A stretch of DNA of 64,000 nucleotides from Callaeas wilsoni (lineage: Eukaryota; Chordata; Aves; Passeriformes; Callaeidae). The notes under the pieces are model-generated. The model was not told the origin of the DNA. It did no database searches and worked only from the letters and a program-made list of their open reading frames with translations. This document shows, piece after piece, positions 62,813-64,000 of this stretch. Positions within the stretch are counted from its first letter, which is position 1. Each line of letters opens with the position of its first letter. The translations under genes and the position numbers were made by a program. The stretch lies in the NCBI GenBank assembly GCA_013398955.1, contig VWPU01006262.1:62001-126000 (forward strand), in the 5' to 3' direction.

Positions 62813-64000
62813 TGCTCTTGCAAGCCTAACATCAAGCAGAAAATGTAAATAGATAGTGCAGGAATGGAAACAAGCAGAAAAATTGCTTGTGCTTTGGGTA
62901 AAAGAGCTAAACCTTTCAATTATCCAAGGACAGAAACAGGACTAGAGGTGATTTGGCAGCTCTGCATTGTTATAGAAATTTATGAGAACAGCATGAAGCT
63001 GTCGAGGGAGAATTTAGGTATTTAAGCCTATTGACGCTAAACTTGCTTTTCTAATTACCCTCTACTCATCCTAAAGACATAGTTGCTGGAATTCCCTGGG
63101 TCTGTGGACCATGGGTTGAAAACTAATCGTGCAGTGAAAAAACACAGTCTCTTTAGGATAAAATTTGAAAAGCACCAGAAGAGAAAGCTTTAGAGCACTG
63201 TCACAGAAATACCAAGCTTGGGACGGAATATGAAGAGAAATCTCTATAAGATTAAGAAATAAAGAGTAGTGATTGTGAGAGCTTGGTAAACTAATCACCC
63301 AAACTTGGATGCAATATAAATGTCATCATTAGGAACTGAAGGCTTAGCTAGTCTTGAACCTGCTCTAAGACAGATTTCTTTAATAAATATCCAGTGAACC
63401 AATGAAAATTAATGCTGCTTTGGACACGGGTTTAACAAGAATCAAGGTCTTACAGAACAGCTTTTCATAGAAAATAATCTTGGCTATAGTGATCATAAAC
63501 TGAATCAGTCTTTATCAAACTGCAAGACACACAACAGGCCTGCCTATGACTAATGTTTGGGATTTTAGAAAGGAGCTAATGAAAGCATACACAGTGAATT
63601 AGGAATGCAAGGATTTTAAAACACAGAAAGTAAGGAATTACTTTAAATCAAAGGGCAGGCACTAGTTAGGGTTTAAATTGCAAGGAAGAAAAAACAAAAG
63701 AAGCTAATAGAAAAAGCTTATGAGGCTTCCTTCAGTGAATTAGCTGCTTTTGTACACATGCAAATCTACCAAGAACAAAGAAAGAGCACTGTTTCTGAGA
63801 AGTTACAAGATATAGAAAAGAGGAAAATAGCTAATATTTTTTGAGCAAGACTTCATTTACCATGAAAACAATCAGCACAAATTCTTTACAACCAATAAAG
63901 GAGCATGGGGAACAAAAAATGTTACAGTGGGCAAATATAGAATTTATTATTAAATAGAGTTTTATCAGCGATTAGCATTACTCTGCTCTGACTACAGTTC

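Larger units (their letters stand above)
60560..64000. other. Non-coding stretch, no gene seen
   Basis: Unique A+T-rich DNA. It holds an AAT-rich run (62611-62636) and the repeated AAACATGTT motif at 62768-62812. No gene, RNA gene or further repeat family was recognised. Confidence 0.5.

Noticed and set aside
1..64000. CRISPR arrays, bacterial operons, riboswitches, rRNA
   Set aside because: No regularly spaced repeats, ribosome-binding-site-led gene packing or rRNA-like segments were seen. Composition and repeats indicate vertebrate nuclear DNA.

Overview
The window reads as non-coding nuclear DNA from a bird. The diagnosis rests on repeats. There are three short remnants that match the 3' end of avian CR1 LINEs (about 33282-33420, 53903-54002 and 59635-59672). 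There are also four long terminal repeat (LTR) pieces of the kind found in avian endogenous retroviruses (21086-21273, 26538-27046, about 27300-27577 and 60019-60559). The background is A+T-rich, CpG-poor, and full of stop codons on both strands. No operon-like gene packing is present, so nothing suggests bacterial, organellar or viral genomic DNA. I could not fix the species or chromosome.

No protein-coding gene can be supported. The longest open frame, 180 codons at 60122-60664, lies mostly inside the 60019-60559 LTR and is explained by it. All other open frames are of chance length. Two short stretches do look like spliced exons by their borders and open frame. One is a 72-base candidate on the minus strand (22311-22382) with a strong acceptor and a strong donor. 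The other is a weaker 117-base candidate on the plus strand (34853-34969). Either could be an exon of a large gene whose introns fill this window, a lncRNA exon, or chance.

Layout: 1-21 kb is unique A+T-rich sequence with microsatellites, two slightly G+C-richer patches (4.19-4.39 kb and 15.3-16.1 kb) and an 18-bp perfect palindrome at 20317-20334. From 21 to 27.6 kb there is a cluster of three retroviral LTR pieces in two orientations, with the best exon candidate between them. From 27.6 to 53.9 kb there is mostly unique sequence, with one CR1 remnant, a cluster of AP-1/MAF-like sites near 32.68 kb and several perfect hairpins. From 53.9 to 64 kb there are two CR1 remnants, a near-consensus CTCF-type motif (54393-54406), a complete solo LTR with a probable target-site duplication (60019-60559), and three tandem p53-family half-sites (62768-62812).

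No previously undescribed multi-gene system is visible. The most checkable leads are the 22.3 kb exon candidate, the triple p53-type half-site array, the CTCF-like site, the 27-bp near-perfect palindrome at 15338-15364, and the solo LTR as a dated insertion and possible promoter.
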